Notes under the pieces: model-generated
Told to the model about the DNA's origin: nothing
What the model saw: the letters and a program-made list of their open reading frames with translations, nothing else
The model's database searches: none
Program-made: the position numbers and the translations under genes
In this document: positions 45,435-54,879 of the stretch, one piece after another
Layout: each line of letters begins with the position of its first letter
Position numbering within the stretch: the first letter of the stretch is position 1
NCBI GenBank assembly: GCA_963770645.1
Contig: CAVYQL010000004.1
Location: 248,001-312,000 of the forward strand
Source of the DNA: Bog-473 sp963770645
GTDB taxonomy: Bacteria > Actinomycetota > Acidimicrobiia > Acidimicrobiales > RAAP-2
Direction: 5' to 3'
DNA: 64,000 bases

Positions 45435-46083
45435 GCGGATCGGGCCGATCGAGGTACCAGTGGCGCGCCACAGAGGGGTACCACTGGACATCATCGGCGG
45501 ACCTCGTCCACGGGATCATGCCGAACCGCGTGATGGTGCGCTGGTGGCCGTCGTGGTCGCCGTAGAGGAGCTCGATGGTGAAGGGCTCCATGTTGGAGAC
45601 CTTGCGGCTCAGCCAGTGGTAGTCAGGGTCCTCTGCGCTGCGGATAGCGGCTTGCCAGAACCCCACGTCGGACGGGGCCACGTACAGGTCGCGCGTCTGG
45701 GGGCGGAAGACCTCAGGGTCGGCGTGCTCCAAGTCGATCGACGACGCAGCTTCGTTGAGACTCCACCCGAAGGGCACCGCCAAACCCGACCCGACGTTGC
45801 GGATCGAGATCGCCATGTAGATCGATCCGTCGACGAGCTCGGCGGTGGCCCGGCCTCCCTCGAGACGAACCCAGTGGTCGTCCATCCAGCGGACCTTCTG
45901 CAGTGGGTCCTCGAGCCGTGAGGTCACCAACACCGGCCGCAGGGCCAGCTGGTAGGCGGCTTCCGCGATCCGGGCGGACCGGTTGGCCGAACGCACGGCG
46001 ACGAACGTGGAGGTGGCCAGCACCAGCGTGCCCAGCGCCGTGGCGAACGACGCAACCGTCGCCCAATCTGTGGAACCGATCAT
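45430..46083 (-). CDS. Membrane-anchored hypothetical protein
   Basis: This 217-residue protein has one N-terminal helix (ATVASFATALGTLVLATSTFVAV), then a short coiled stretch 'RSANRSARIAEAAYQ' and a beta-rich soluble domain ('IYMAISIRNVGSGLAVPFGW', 'IELLYGDHDGHQRTITRFGM'). This form resembles actinobacterial proteins of unknown function with a membrane anchor and a cytoplasmic beta domain. The last codons overlap the tandem repeat. It is divergent from the VOC gene at 46121. Confidence 0.72.
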   Translation of the reverse strand: MIGSTDWATVASFATALGTLVLATSTFVAVRSANRSARIAEAAYQLALRPVLVTSRLEDPLQKVRWMDDHWVRLEGGRATAELVDGSIYMAISIRNVGSGLAVPFGWSLNEAASSIDLEHADPEVFRPQTRDLYVAPSDVGFWQAAIRSAEDPDYHWLSRKVSNMEPFTIELLYGDHDGHQRTITRFGMIPWTRSADDVQWYPSVARHWYLDRPDPR

Positions 46084-46120
46084 CGGGGCAGGCTACGACG
46101 CGCACTGCCAGACTGCTCGG

Positions 46121-46492
46121 GTGATCGCCCACGTCTCCATCCAGTGCGCGGACATCGGTGCCAGTGCCGCCTTCTACGACACCGTGCTCGCCCCGCTGGG
46201 CGGCTCCCGGGTCATGGCCGACGGCGCCGCCGTCGGCTACGGCGTCGCGCCCGTGGCGGAGTTCTGGATCGCGCCACAACAGACGGGCGACGGCTTCCGC
46301 GAGACGCACTTCGCCTTCAGCGCGCCCGATCCCTCCGCCGTCCGCGCCTTCTTCGACGCGGCCGTGGCCATGGGCGCCGAGGTCCTCCACGAGCCGCAGC
46401 TGTGGCCTCGCTACCACCCGAACTACTACGGCGCCTTCGTGCGTGACCCCGACGGCAACAACGTCGAGGCCGTCTGCCACTCCCCCGAATGA
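46121..46492 (+). CDS. VOC family protein, single-domain
   Basis: This 123-residue glyoxalase-fold protein has candidate metal ligands His4 (IAHVSIQ), His in 'ETHFAFSA' and Glu in 'NNVEAVCH', with the typical 'DPDGNNVE' ending. The function cannot be assigned within the fold. The GTG at 46121 is chosen because the domain begins there; upstream sequence is antisense to the divergent gene. Confidence 0.82.
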   Translation: MIAHVSIQCADIGASAAFYDTVLAPLGGSRVMADGAAVGYGVAPVAEFWIAPQQTGDGFRETHFAFSAPDPSAVRAFFDAAVAMGAEVLHEPQLWPRYHPNYYGAFVRDPDGNNVEAVCHSPE

Positions 46493-46527
46493 CCCGGCGC
46501 CCGCCCGTGTCTCGCGCGGGGGCCGGC

Positions 46528-47379
46528 TCAGCCGAACGTCGCCCCGAAATGGTTGAGCACGGCGGTGCAGAGATCCTGTTGCGCCGCCGGCAGGGTGCAC
46601 GTGGCGAGATAGGCCGTCGACTCGCTCGGCTTGGGCTGGTACAGCACGACCCCGTTCGCCGGGTTCTGACCCCCTGAGGGCAACCCGGCACCCGCCACCC
46701 CCGGCGGGTCCTGGAATCCGACCTCGACCGACGAGGTCCGCGCCACGCTCTCCTGCGAAGGATCCGCAGCACAGCTCTTCCCGAGGTTCTGCTGCGCCAC
46801 CGCCTGGGCGGCACTGAAGAAGGGGCACGCCAGGAATGCCCCGGTGATCGGGCTGGCGCCGCTTTCGGTTGCGGTGATCGCCTCAATGGGCGAGGACGCC
46901 GGCAGGTGCCAGGTGGTACCGGTGCCCGCCGGCAACGACGTCCCCACGGGCGTCAGTGCCAGCGTCCCACTGCCGTCGGCGCCGAAGGTGCCGTTGCAGG
47001 TCCAGCCGGTCAGCGGCCCGACCAGCATCAACCTCCCGGCGGCGTCGCTGTAGACGGCCAGGTTCCCTTGCTGCGCATTCGACGGTGGGACGCTCACCGA
47101 GACCGACGCCGGCAGGGACGTCGTGGTCGTAGGAGCACCCGAGGTCGCGTTGCACACGATGACCGGGAGCGAAGCCGCGACCATCGGCCCGCCAGCCGAT
47201 GTGGTCGACGTAGACGATGGAGAAGACGTCGTCGTGGACGGCGTGGCCGACGTGCTCGACGTCGTGGATTGCTTCGGACGGGTCGTGGCAGTCGACGAAC
47301 CGGGTCCCGACGACCCGCACGCCGCGCCGAGGAGCGCCACGAGGGCACCTGCCCCGGCCAACACCGACCAACGCGACAC
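46528..47379 (-). CDS. Putative lipoprotein with Ser/Thr-rich linker
   Basis: This 283-residue protein has a lipoprotein signal peptide with lipobox LLGAAC (Cys near residue 21). A ~40-residue Ser/Thr/Pro linker follows, then a globular domain containing several Cys. No family recognised. The GTG at 47379 begins one base after the stop of the acyl-CoA dehydrogenase gene, so the two are probably coupled even though their functions look unrelated. Confidence 0.75.
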   Translation of the reverse strand: MSRWSVLAGAGALVALLGAACGSSGPGSSTATTRPKQSTTSSTSATPSTTTSSPSSTSTTSAGGPMVAASLPVIVCNATSGAPTTTTSLPASVSVSVPPSNAQQGNLAVYSDAAGRLMLVGPLTGWTCNGTFGADGSGTLALTPVGTSLPAGTGTTWHLPASSPIEAITATESGASPITGAFLACPFFSAAQAVAQQNLGKSCAADPSQESVARTSSVEVGFQDPPGVAGAGLPSGGQNPANGVVLYQPKPSESTAYLATCTLPAAQQDLCTAVLNHFGATFG

Positions 47380-47380
47380 C

Positions 47381-48682
47381 CTATGCGTCCACCGTCAGGT
47401 CCTCGAGCAGGTCGGCGAAGCGCCGCTGCGCCTCCGCCCGCCGGGTCGGGATGTGCTCGCTCGGCACCTCGTGCGGTGTATAGCCCTTCAGGACCTGGCG
47501 GGCCACGGTCTGGCGGTGGACCTCGTCGGGCCCGTCGTAGAGGCGGGCGGCCCGGGCGGCGCGGTACATGTGCTCGAGGGGGAGGTCACACGAGAACCCG
47601 AGCGACCCGTGCACCTGGATGGAGCGATCGATCACGTCATAGAGGACCTTGGCCCCGAAGTACTTGATCATGGCGATCTCGACCCGGGCCGCCCCCGCCC
47701 CTTCCTGATCCATCTTCCACGCCGCCTGGAGGGTCATCAGCCGCGCTGCCGCCATCTCCGCCATGGAGTCGGCGACCCAGTTCTGGATGGTCTGCTTCTC
47801 GGCCAGCACTGACCCGTGCGCGTACCTGGACACGGCCCGCTCGCAGAGCATGTCGAAGGCACGCCGCGACTGGCCCAGCCAGCGCATGCAGTGGTGGATC
47901 CGCCCCGGGCCGAGCCGCTTCTGCGCCAGCACGAAGCCCGAGCCCTCGTTCCCCACCAGGTTCCCCACCGGCACCCGCACGTCGACATAACGAATCTCCG
48001 CGTGGTTCCCGAAACGACCGAACTCGGTCCCTGGGTCCTCCATGGTCGCCACGTCACGGACGATCTCCACCCCCGGCGTCGAGGCCGGCACGATGATCAT
48101 CGACGACCCCTGGTACGGATGGACGTCCGGATTGGTGACCGCCATCACGATCAAGAAGTCCGCCACGGATCCGTTGGTGGTGAACCACTTGTGCCCGTTG
48201 ATCACCCACTCATCGCCGTCGCGCAGCGCCGAGGTCTGCAACAGGGTCGGGTCTGATCCCGCCACGTCGGGCTCGGTCATCGAGAACGCCGACCGCAACG
48301 CCCCCTCCAACAACGGCTCCAACCACTGCGTCCGCTGCGAATCGTCCCCGCTCATCTCGATACCCACGGCCAGCAACTCCGCGTTCCCCGAGTCCGGCGC
48401 GTTGTTGCCGAACACCACGGGCGCCAGCGGCGACTGGCCGAGGATCTCGTGCATCAACCCCAGCCGCACCTGCCCGAACCCCATGCCTCCCAACGCCGCC
48501 GGCAGATGCGCCGCCCACAGGCCTTGCGCCTTCACCTGTTCCTGCAACGGGCGCACCAGCGCACGCACCTGGTCATAGGTCAGATCCAAGGTCTCGAGGG
48601 GGAACACCTCGTCGCGCACGAAGCCGCGCATCCACACCAATTTCTCCTCGAACTCCGGCTCCGTCGAGAAATCCCAGGCCAT
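47381..48682 (-). CDS. Acyl-CoA dehydrogenase (ACAD10/11-like)
   Basis: This 433-residue flavoenzyme should oxidise an acyl-CoA to the 2-enoyl-CoA. FAD and substrate motifs are 'FSMTEPDVAGSDP', 'GHKWFTTNGSVADF' and 'IQVHGSLGFS'. The catalytic base position in 'YDGPDEVHR' is Asp383 rather than the usual Glu, as in the ACAD10/11 group. GGGAGGT precedes the ATG at 48682. It is divergent from bioB. Confidence 0.93.
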   Translation of the reverse strand: MAWDFSTEPEFEEKLVWMRGFVRDEVFPLETLDLTYDQVRALVRPLQEQVKAQGLWAAHLPAALGGMGFGQVRLGLMHEILGQSPLAPVVFGNNAPDSGNAELLAVGIEMSGDDSQRTQWLEPLLEGALRSAFSMTEPDVAGSDPTLLQTSALRDGDEWVINGHKWFTTNGSVADFLIVMAVTNPDVHPYQGSSMIIVPASTPGVEIVRDVATMEDPGTEFGRFGNHAEIRYVDVRVPVGNLVGNEGSGFVLAQKRLGPGRIHHCMRWLGQSRRAFDMLCERAVSRYAHGSVLAEKQTIQNWVADSMAEMAAARLMTLQAAWKMDQEGAGAARVEIAMIKYFGAKVLYDVIDRSIQVHGSLGFSCDLPLEHMYRAARAARLYDGPDEVHRQTVARQVLKGYTPHEVPSEHIPTRRAEAQRRFADLLEDLTVDA

Positions 48683-48747
48683 CGGCCACCTCCCTGTCGC
48701 CGGCCGCCGCGCAGTCAGCTACCGGGACTCCCCACCCTGCCACTACC

Positions 48748-49840
48748 GTGGGCGCCGTGACCACAACGAGCCCCGTCACCTTCCGCAACGCGGCGCCTTC
48801 GGACGGCCCGCCGCCTCCGCCTCAAGTCGCCCTGAACGCGGCGGACAGGGCTGTGATCGCCACAGCAGAGACGGCGCTCCTCGACGAGCACCGTCGCTTG
48901 AGCGCTGACGAGCTCGCCGCGCTGGCCGCGCTCCCCGACGGCGCGGTCATGAACCTGGCCGCACTGGCGCATCAGGTGCGTCTCGCCTGGTGCGGCCCCG
49001 AGGTCGAGATCGAGGGCATCCTCTCGGCCAAGACCGGTGGGTGCCCCGAGGACTGCCACTTCTGCTCGCAGTCGTCGCGCTTCGACTCGCCCGTCAAGGC
49101 CACCCCGTTCCTCGATACCGACGAGGTGCTCGCCGCCGCCCGCGAGACCGCTGCCCTCGGCGCCTCGGAGTTCTGCCTCGTCCTCGCCGTGCGCGGCCCC
49201 GACGAGCGCACCATGGGGCGCATCCTCGACCTCGTCCCACTCGTCCGCGACGAGACCGGCCTCAATGTTGCCGTCAGCGCCGGCATCCTGACCGAGGTCC
49301 AGGCCCGGCGCCTGGCCGAAGGGGGCGTGCACCGCTACAACCACAACGTCGAGACGGCTCGCTCGTACTTCCCCACCATCGTGACCACGCACAGCTGGGA
49401 CGAGCGGGCCGAGACCTGTCGCCTGGTGCGCGCACACGGCATGGAGTTGTGCTGTGGGGCCCTGCTCAACATGGGAGAGACCGACGCGCAACGCGTCGAG
49501 CTGCTGACCCAGCTCCAAGAGCTCGAGCCCACCGAGGTGCCCCTCAACTTCCTCAACCCGCGGCCGGGCACCCCGCTCGGCGACCGGCCGATCCTCGGCG
49601 CCTGGGACGCCATCCGATGGATCGCGCTCTTCCGTCTCGCTCTGCCTTCGGTGATCCTGCGTTACGCCGGCGGACGCGAGGTGACTCTGCCGCGACCTCC
49701 AGGCCATCGGGATGACCGCCGGCATCAACGCGCTGATCGTCGGCAACTACCTGACGACGCTCGGCCGCTCGGCCGAAGAGGACCTCCAGATGCTCGATGA
49801 TCTGCGCATGCCGATCGGCGCCCTCAGCGCCGCCATCTGA
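48748..49840 (+). pseudogene. bioB: Biotin synthase, frameshifted near its C-terminus
   Basis: The frame encodes a radical-SAM biotin synthase: the [4Fe-4S] cluster motif CxxxCxxC is Cys99, Cys103 and Cys106, followed by 'YNHNVETARSYFPTIVTTHSWDER', a classic BioB segment. At about 49688-49692 (CTGCCGCG) one extra base shifts the frame; the first frame then runs to a meaningless stop at 49800. The +1 frame continues with RDLQAIGMTAGINALIVGNYLTT and ends at 49840, as BioB should. It makes the sulfur insertion from dethiobiotin to biotin. The GTG at 48748 is taken as start, with 48757 as alternative. An assembly indel is a real possibility. Confidence 0.9.
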
Positions 49841-49879
49841 TCAGCGCGGGCCTGCTCCCACCTGGCTGGAAGATCCGCA

Positions 49880-50080
49880 ATGACTCATCCGCCGCAGTCC
49901 ACCGCTGCCTTCTGCACCGGCTGCGGCCGGTCCGCGACGCAATGTGCCGGCTGCGCCCGCGCGCTCGACCCCCCTCGCTTCTGCCCCGAATGCGGGCGGC
50001 GCATGACCGTCACCGTCGTGCCGACGGGTTGGGTGGCGCGCTGTCGAGAACACGCCGGCCTCGAGCTCCGTTCGGCCTAG
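49880..50080 (+). CDS. bsaP: Biotin synthase auxiliary protein
   Basis: This 66-residue protein has eight cysteines, seven of them in CTGC, CAGC and CPEC pairs plus a single Cys in 'GWVARCREHAG', and 'CPECGRRMTVTVVP'. This matches BsaP, the small iron-sulfur protein of actinobacteria that supports the type of BioB found there (Rv1590 beside bioB in M. tuberculosis). It starts 39 bases after the restored bioB stop on the same strand, with GGAAG before the ATG. Confidence 0.88.
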   Translation: MTHPPQSTAAFCTGCGRSATQCAGCARALDPPRFCPECGRRMTVTVVPTGWVARCREHAGLELRSA

Positions 50081-50105
50081 CGACCCGCAAGAATCGAGAT
50101 TCAGT

Positions 50106-50855
50106 TCACTCCGTTTTCGTGCCGACCACAGCCACGAGGCCGGCGGGCAGCCTCTCGTCTCCGAAGGAGTCCGACACGGTCACCTGCACCCCGTGAGGGG
50201 CGAGCAGCTCTGGCACGGCAGCGGTCTCGATCAGCACGTTGTCGTGACGCTCGTCGTCTCGCCGCCACGTCCCGTCCTCCTGGCGCACGAAGGTGGTCAT
50301 GACTCGCACGTACCGGTTCGGCTCGGGCACCGTGAACTCCGTCATCAGGACCCAATCGTCGCTTCGCCAGACACTCGGTGGCTGGTTCACCCGGAGGGCG
50401 CCCCACTCGAGGTCACACAAGTCGATGGCCAAGATGCCGCCGGGACGCAGGGCCGCAGCGATCGCCACGAGGGCGGCTTCGACGTGCGATTCCTCGTCCA
50501 GGTAGTTCAGCGCGTGGCCCACTCCGACGATGGCGTCGGCGGGCGGGATGGCGTCGCCCGGCAGGGACACCCGCCCGAACCCGAACGCACCTGGTATGTG
50601 CTCTCGGGCGAGGTTCAGCATCGCGTCTGACGCGTCGGTGGCAAGTACCCGGAGTCCGGCCTCGACCAGATGGGCGGTCAGGAGCCCGCTCCCGCAGCCG
50701 ATTTCGACGACCAGTCCGCCGCGCTCTCGCACGGGCTCGAGAATCTCGAGGATCCCCGGCGCACACGCATCGGCGTGGAATCCGAAGCCACGGTGGTGGA
50801 TGAGCGCAAGGTCGTCTCGGTAGTACGGCGCATCTCCGGGTCGACGCTGTTCCAC
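50106..50855 (-). CDS. Class I SAM-dependent methyltransferase
   Basis: This 249-residue methyltransferase has motif I VVEIGCGSGLLTAHL, the acidic loop ATDASDAML, and 'ADAIVGVGHALNYLDEE' at motif II, followed by 'LRPGGILAIDLCD'. The C-terminal half is beta-rich and probably binds the substrate. The target is unknown. The GTG at 50855 is the likely start. It faces bsaP convergently. Confidence 0.9.
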   Translation of the reverse strand: MEQRRPGDAPYYRDDLALIHHRGFGFHADACAPGILEILEPVRERGGLVVEIGCGSGLLTAHLVEAGLRVLATDASDAMLNLAREHIPGAFGFGRVSLPGDAIPPADAIVGVGHALNYLDEESHVEAALVAIAAALRPGGILAIDLCDLEWGALRVNQPPSVWRSDDWVLMTEFTVPEPNRYVRVMTTFVRQEDGTWRRDDERHDNVLIETAAVPELLAPHGVQVTVSDSFGDERLPAGLVAVVGTKTE

Positions 50856-50945
50856 CGGGCCCAGTATCGCCGCTGTCGTGGCCTGTCAGGCCGCTCCCTC
50901 GCCGCGGCGAGAGTCAGAGGTATTTCGATCCCGGTCGCCCGTACG

Positions 50946-52325
50946 TCAGTGTGCGAACTGGTTCAGCCATGGAGCGGTCGCCGCCAGCAATTCGTCGGTG
51001 AGTGCGACGATGTGCTCGTAGGGCAGCCGGCCGGCCATCTGATCGGTGAGCATGGCCTCGAGCACCAGGGTCCGGTCGCCGGTAAGGGCGGCCTCGACTG
51101 TCAGTTCCTGCGAGTACACGATCCGTCGCAGGCATTCGCCGAGCACGGATCCGACCTCCACACGATCACGCGGTGTGATACCTGATGCGTTCACCACACC
51201 CATGCACTCGAGGACGGGCCCATAACTCAAGCCGACGACCTGGCCCGTATTCGGGATGTTGACCGGGAGGTGCCGCTCACGACCGGACACGATGGCATCG
51301 AGGAGCGGGGCCACGAGCTCGCCCGAGGGCCACGGTGGAATCTCCTGCGACACCAGCAGCGCCGCCAGCTCGGCCTCATCGGTCTCCTTGTCTGCCCGAT
51401 GGCCGTCGATGCCGTAGTGGTGAACGCACCAGTCGTCACCGAAACCACTGGCCTCGGTGACGAACCAGGGAAAGAATTCAGCGACGTGTGTGTCAGAAGA
51501 CCCCGGGAGGACGCCGAACCGCCGGAAGAGCTCGAGCTTCAGCCGGTTGTTGGCCAGAACGTCGCCTTTCGTCCATTTTTCCCCGGTCGACACCTTGCGC
51601 CAGTGACTCCCGGCAGGAGGCTCCATCCAGATCGGGTCGTCAAGAGACGCGAGAGGTTGGTCCATTACGGACCGCAGCATCGTGAAGCCGTCGGACCCGC
51701 CGATCCGCAGGTCCGTGACCAGCGGAAGGTGGTTGACGCCGCCGACGACAGGATCGACCTCGTGCATCCCGACATCGAAGAGCAGGCTCATGGCCCAGGT
51801 GAGACCTACCAGCTCGTTGCACAACCCGACCGTCGACACCGTCGTCTCACGGGTCACCGCACGGCACAGCGCGGTGAGGGGGTTGCTGACGTTTACCAGC
51901 AGCCCGTCGGGGCAGCGCCGCTCCATGGCCCGGGCGATCCCAAGTGTCACCGGCGCGCTCCGCAGCGCACGCGAAATGCCACCCGGACCCACGCTGTCGC
52001 CCACGGGTTGGGACACGCCGTAGCGATCGGGAATCTCGAGGTCGTGGCGCATCGCGCCGAAACCACCCACGGAAAGCCCGGTGATCACATATTCGGCCCC
52101 GTCGAGCGCGGCCTCGAGCTCCGTGGTGGTCGTCGTCTGGAGACCACCGGACCCAAGCGAGGCGATGTGATCGGCCAACCGTTGCACGGGCGGCAGGGAC
52201 TCGGGCGCCGTGTCCATCAACACGACCTGGCTCTCGGCCAAGGACGGCGTGTTGACGAAGTCCAAGAGCAGGCGGGGCGTCCAGTGGGCGCTCCCGCCGC
52301 CGATGATGGCAATTCGCGGTGTCAT
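50946..52325 (-). CDS. Glycoside hydrolase family 4 protein
   Basis: This 459-residue enzyme uses NAD and a divalent metal to cleave glycosides by an oxidation-elimination mechanism. The Rossmann motif is GGGSAHW (9-15), NP at 148-149, and metal ligands Cys169 (LCNE) and His199 (GGVNHL). The GH4 substrate specificity (alpha-glucosidase, alpha-galactosidase, alpha-glucuronidase or 6-phospho forms) cannot be read here. GGAGGCGAC precedes the ATG at 52325. No sugar transporter is adjacent. Confidence 0.93.
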   Translation of the reverse strand: MTPRIAIIGGGSAHWTPRLLLDFVNTPSLAESQVVLMDTAPESLPPVQRLADHIASLGSGGLQTTTTTELEAALDGAEYVITGLSVGGFGAMRHDLEIPDRYGVSQPVGDSVGPGGISRALRSAPVTLGIARAMERRCPDGLLVNVSNPLTALCRAVTRETTVSTVGLCNELVGLTWAMSLLFDVGMHEVDPVVGGVNHLPLVTDLRIGGSDGFTMLRSVMDQPLASLDDPIWMEPPAGSHWRKVSTGEKWTKGDVLANNRLKLELFRRFGVLPGSSDTHVAEFFPWFVTEASGFGDDWCVHHYGIDGHRADKETDEAELAALLVSQEIPPWPSGELVAPLLDAIVSGRERHLPVNIPNTGQVVGLSYGPVLECMGVVNASGITPRDRVEVGSVLGECLRRIVYSQELTVEAALTGDRTLVLEAMLTDQMAGRLPYEHIVALTDELLAATAPWLNQFAH

Positions 52326-52601
52326 GTCGCCTCCGGCCTAACCGTCGATATCGCTGCGCAGCAGCGTCACCGTACCCTACGGCCGTGCCGCTCGGCGCCT
52401 CGATATGAGCGGCCGTGCCGAGCGGAGCAATGCGCATCCGGCGGCCGAATCGAGTACCGCTCGGAGAAAGTTCGTGTACCGGTCCCAGAGGAAGGCGCGG
52501 CTTCGACTGCCGCGCCACGGGTCGCACTCCACGCCGCCGTTCGGGCCTACTCCGCCAGCGGCGCTGTACCATTCGCCGGGCACGAGCCGAAAGGCGCTGG
52601 C

Positions 52602-52949
52602 ATGGAGCAGATTGAAGAGGAGGGTTGGTACACCGATCCCTACGGCCTGCACGAGGCCCGATGGATGTCCACGGGTGAGCCAACCAAACTGGTCCGGGAC
52701 GGAGAGTTGGAGTCGTACGACGACCTAGCCGAGTCGGCGCCTCGTCACCCGGCCGAGAGGATTGAACCGCCGCCAGGTTCGGTGACCCCGGCGAATGACC
52801 TCCGAGCGGACGATGCGGAGTCGGAGATGCCGACGATCGCCGCCATCGATGACGCTGAGCGAAACGTCGCCTCGAGTGGATTGCGGGCTCCCCTGACCCG
52901 TTCCGGCCGCGCCCTGCGGCGGAAGAACGATCCACGGTTCTTTCAGTAA
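52602..52949 (+). CDS. Small DUF2510-like protein
   Basis: This 115-residue protein begins 'MEQIEEEGWYTDPYGLHEARWMSTGEPTKLVRDGE', a GWY-DP-...-RWW-like motif of the DUF2510 type found at the N-terminus of actinobacterial membrane proteins. Here it is followed by an acidic, disordered-looking tail without a membrane helix. The ATG at 52602 has AAAGG upstream. No function known. Confidence 0.65.
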   Translation: MEQIEEEGWYTDPYGLHEARWMSTGEPTKLVRDGELESYDDLAESAPRHPAERIEPPPGSVTPANDLRADDAESEMPTIAAIDDAERNVASSGLRAPLTRSGRALRRKNDPRFFQ

Positions 52950-53020
52950 ACCGCGGCGAGCGCGACCGGCTCCGGCGTCCCGGAGTTCCGCGAGCGGGTG
53001 CACCCCATGTTCTTCTCGGC

Positions 53021-54151
53021 TCATGACAATGCCGACACCGTGTGCGAGGTACTGGTCACTTGACTTATGCCGCTCAGAACAACCTGGGGAGTGGTTTGAT
53101 AGCCGCCGGAGGTTCCATTCCCCAGTTCGCCCTTTGAGTTGTCTCCACAATCCCACAGCTGCCCAGTGCTATCGATGAAGTAACTCGCTGCACCTCCCGT
53201 CCATACTTGCGTCCACATCACACCCGCTGGTGGCGTGATTTGTTTGGGATGCTCATTGACCGTCTTTGGCGTCGAACAGAACTGACCTCGGGCATTGTCT
53301 CCCCATGCCCAAATCGTTCCATCAGACAGCAGCGCGACCGTTTGGCCCGGCACCGTGGTTCCGCTGCCGCCCTCGGACACCTCGCGCACGGAGGCGGGCA
53401 GCGTCACGTTCACGGGAAGGTCGCTGTTTGTGAGCGATCGATTCCCAAGCTGCCCTTGGGCGTTGTAGCCCCAGTTCCAAAAGGAACCATCCGATAAGGT
53501 CACTCCCTCGATCGACCACCCAGCAGTCATAGTGGTCACCGCAAGGTTCGGAAGCCCCATAACAGCCTTGGGTGTTGGCGCATTGTGAAAGTCGCCAGTT
53601 CCCAGCTGTCCATATTGGTTGAAGCCGCACGAGTAGAGCGTCCCGCCGGCGTAGTAGGTGGCATGGTCGCCTGCACCTGCAGCCAGGGTCACGTCGGTCA
53701 ACGGAAGCTCGACCGGCGTGGTCTGCTCGCCTGGCAGACAGAGCTGGTCGTAATCGTTCTGGCCCCATCCCCAGGCGTTGCCGTTGGTGTCGATGGCGAT
53801 CTCAGTGTCACGAGGACCCCCAGAGGCCAGTTTCGCAATTACCACTCCCGGTGGAAACTGCACCTGCACAGCGGCCACCGTGTCGGTGTTGCTCTCCGTG
53901 CCATTGCCAAGCTGACCGGATGCGTTGTTTCCCCACGCCCATACTTGTCCCGAAGCTGTCAGTGCGTAACCAGCGGAGTTGATGCCATAGAGGTTCGTGA
54001 CGGTTCCGGGTACACCGGTGACGACGAGCGGTGTCGCACTCATTTCATACTGACCCCACGAATAGAGCGTCTGTGTTGCGGCTCCGGCGAAGTTTGCCCG
54101 CGAAAGAACCAAGGCGCTCGCAACGAGAAGGGTAAGAAGACGAATCTTCAT
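53021..54151 (-). CDS. Secreted RCC1-repeat protein
   Basis: This 376-residue protein has a signal peptide (MKIRLLTLLVASALVLS...) and RCC1-type repeats built on 'SDGTIWAWGDNARGQFC', 'ASGQVWAWGNNASGQLGNGT' and 'NGNAWGWGQNDYDQLC'. At least six blades are recognisable, giving a seven-bladed propeller. Bacterial RCC1 proteins are mostly uncharacterised. The ATG at 54151 is chosen to start the signal peptide; the Shine-Dalgarno is weak. Confidence 0.87.
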   Translation of the reverse strand: MKIRLLTLLVASALVLSRANFAGAATQTLYSWGQYEMSATPLVVTGVPGTVTNLYGINSAGYALTASGQVWAWGNNASGQLGNGTESNTDTVAAVQVQFPPGVVIAKLASGGPRDTEIAIDTNGNAWGWGQNDYDQLCLPGEQTTPVELPLTDVTLAAGAGDHATYYAGGTLYSCGFNQYGQLGTGDFHNAPTPKAVMGLPNLAVTTMTAGWSIEGVTLSDGSFWNWGYNAQGQLGNRSLTNSDLPVNVTLPASVREVSEGGSGTTVPGQTVALLSDGTIWAWGDNARGQFCSTPKTVNEHPKQITPPAGVMWTQVWTGGAASYFIDSTGQLWDCGDNSKGELGNGTSGGYQTTPQVVLSGISQVTSTSHTVSALS

Positions 54152-54222
54152 GTGGTGCTCTTTTCGAGTGGAAGCGGTGAGGGATCTCATTGGACCCATG
54201 ATCAGTAGCCAAGCCCATGGTG

Positions 54223-54546
54223 TCAACAGTGCTTGACAAGCGGCGTTCTGCCCTGGTTGTGTCGGAGTGTGCTGCCTCGAGCGCTGAGCGGAGCCACAAC
54301 CTCGTGGGCCAGATACTCGATTTGCTCCTCGCCCGGGTCGAAGCGCGACACATAGGTGATGCCGGTCGTTTGGCGTCAGCGCTGTAACTGCTCGCGAACC
54401 TCGGCACCGTTGCCCACCAGATGGAGGGTGGAATCCGCCATCGCGCGGGTCGGGACGCCAGTCATCTCCGATTCGCTCTCGACGGCGGCCGCGACCGCTC
54501 TGGCTGGAGCACCCAGAGCCGTCCATCCGTCGATCGCGGCTGCAGA
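54223..54546 (-). pseudogene. Remnant of an LLM flavin oxidoreductase
   Basis: Read leftward, the frame from about 54546 gives 'IDGWTALGAPARAVAAAVES', then 'LHLVGNGAEVREQLQR', a TGA at 54378-54376, and 'RQTTGITYVSRFDPGEEQIEY' with 'LAHEVVAPL', ending at 54223. This follows the C-terminal pattern of F420-type luciferase-like proteins (LVG-x-x-x-EV-x-x-QL, GITYV, then a final helix). The internal TGA may come from CGA. No barrel N-terminus is found upstream, so it is a fragment, not a functional gene. Confidence 0.5.
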
Positions 54547-54879
54547 CACGATGAGCCATTCGGCGGCGACGGATGCCCAACGGTGCCGGCGATTGGGCCG
54601 ACTCGGGTAGCAGAGCGTGAGGTGGAGCCCGATACAGGGTGTTCAGAAGTCCCCCGGAATGGACTTGGGCCTGGTGGGTCGCTTATTCACCTGAGATTGC
54701 ATTTCGCCAGTCCGGCCGAGGACGCAGCGCTCAGGACAAGGTGCCACCAAAGTGCGGGACCGTGGGCCCCAGCCCGGCCGAAGGGGGCAGTTTTGACCGA
54801 CGAGGCGGAGGCTTCCGGGCTGCTCTTTCGGCAGGCACTACGTCCGGTGGCCGTAGGAACTGTGCGATCCTTCAAGACG

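Noticed and set aside
54045..54407. 120-codon minus-strand frame over the oxidoreductase remnant
   Set aside because: The luciferase-like sequence lies in a different minus-strand frame; this one is Ser/Arg-rich shadow.
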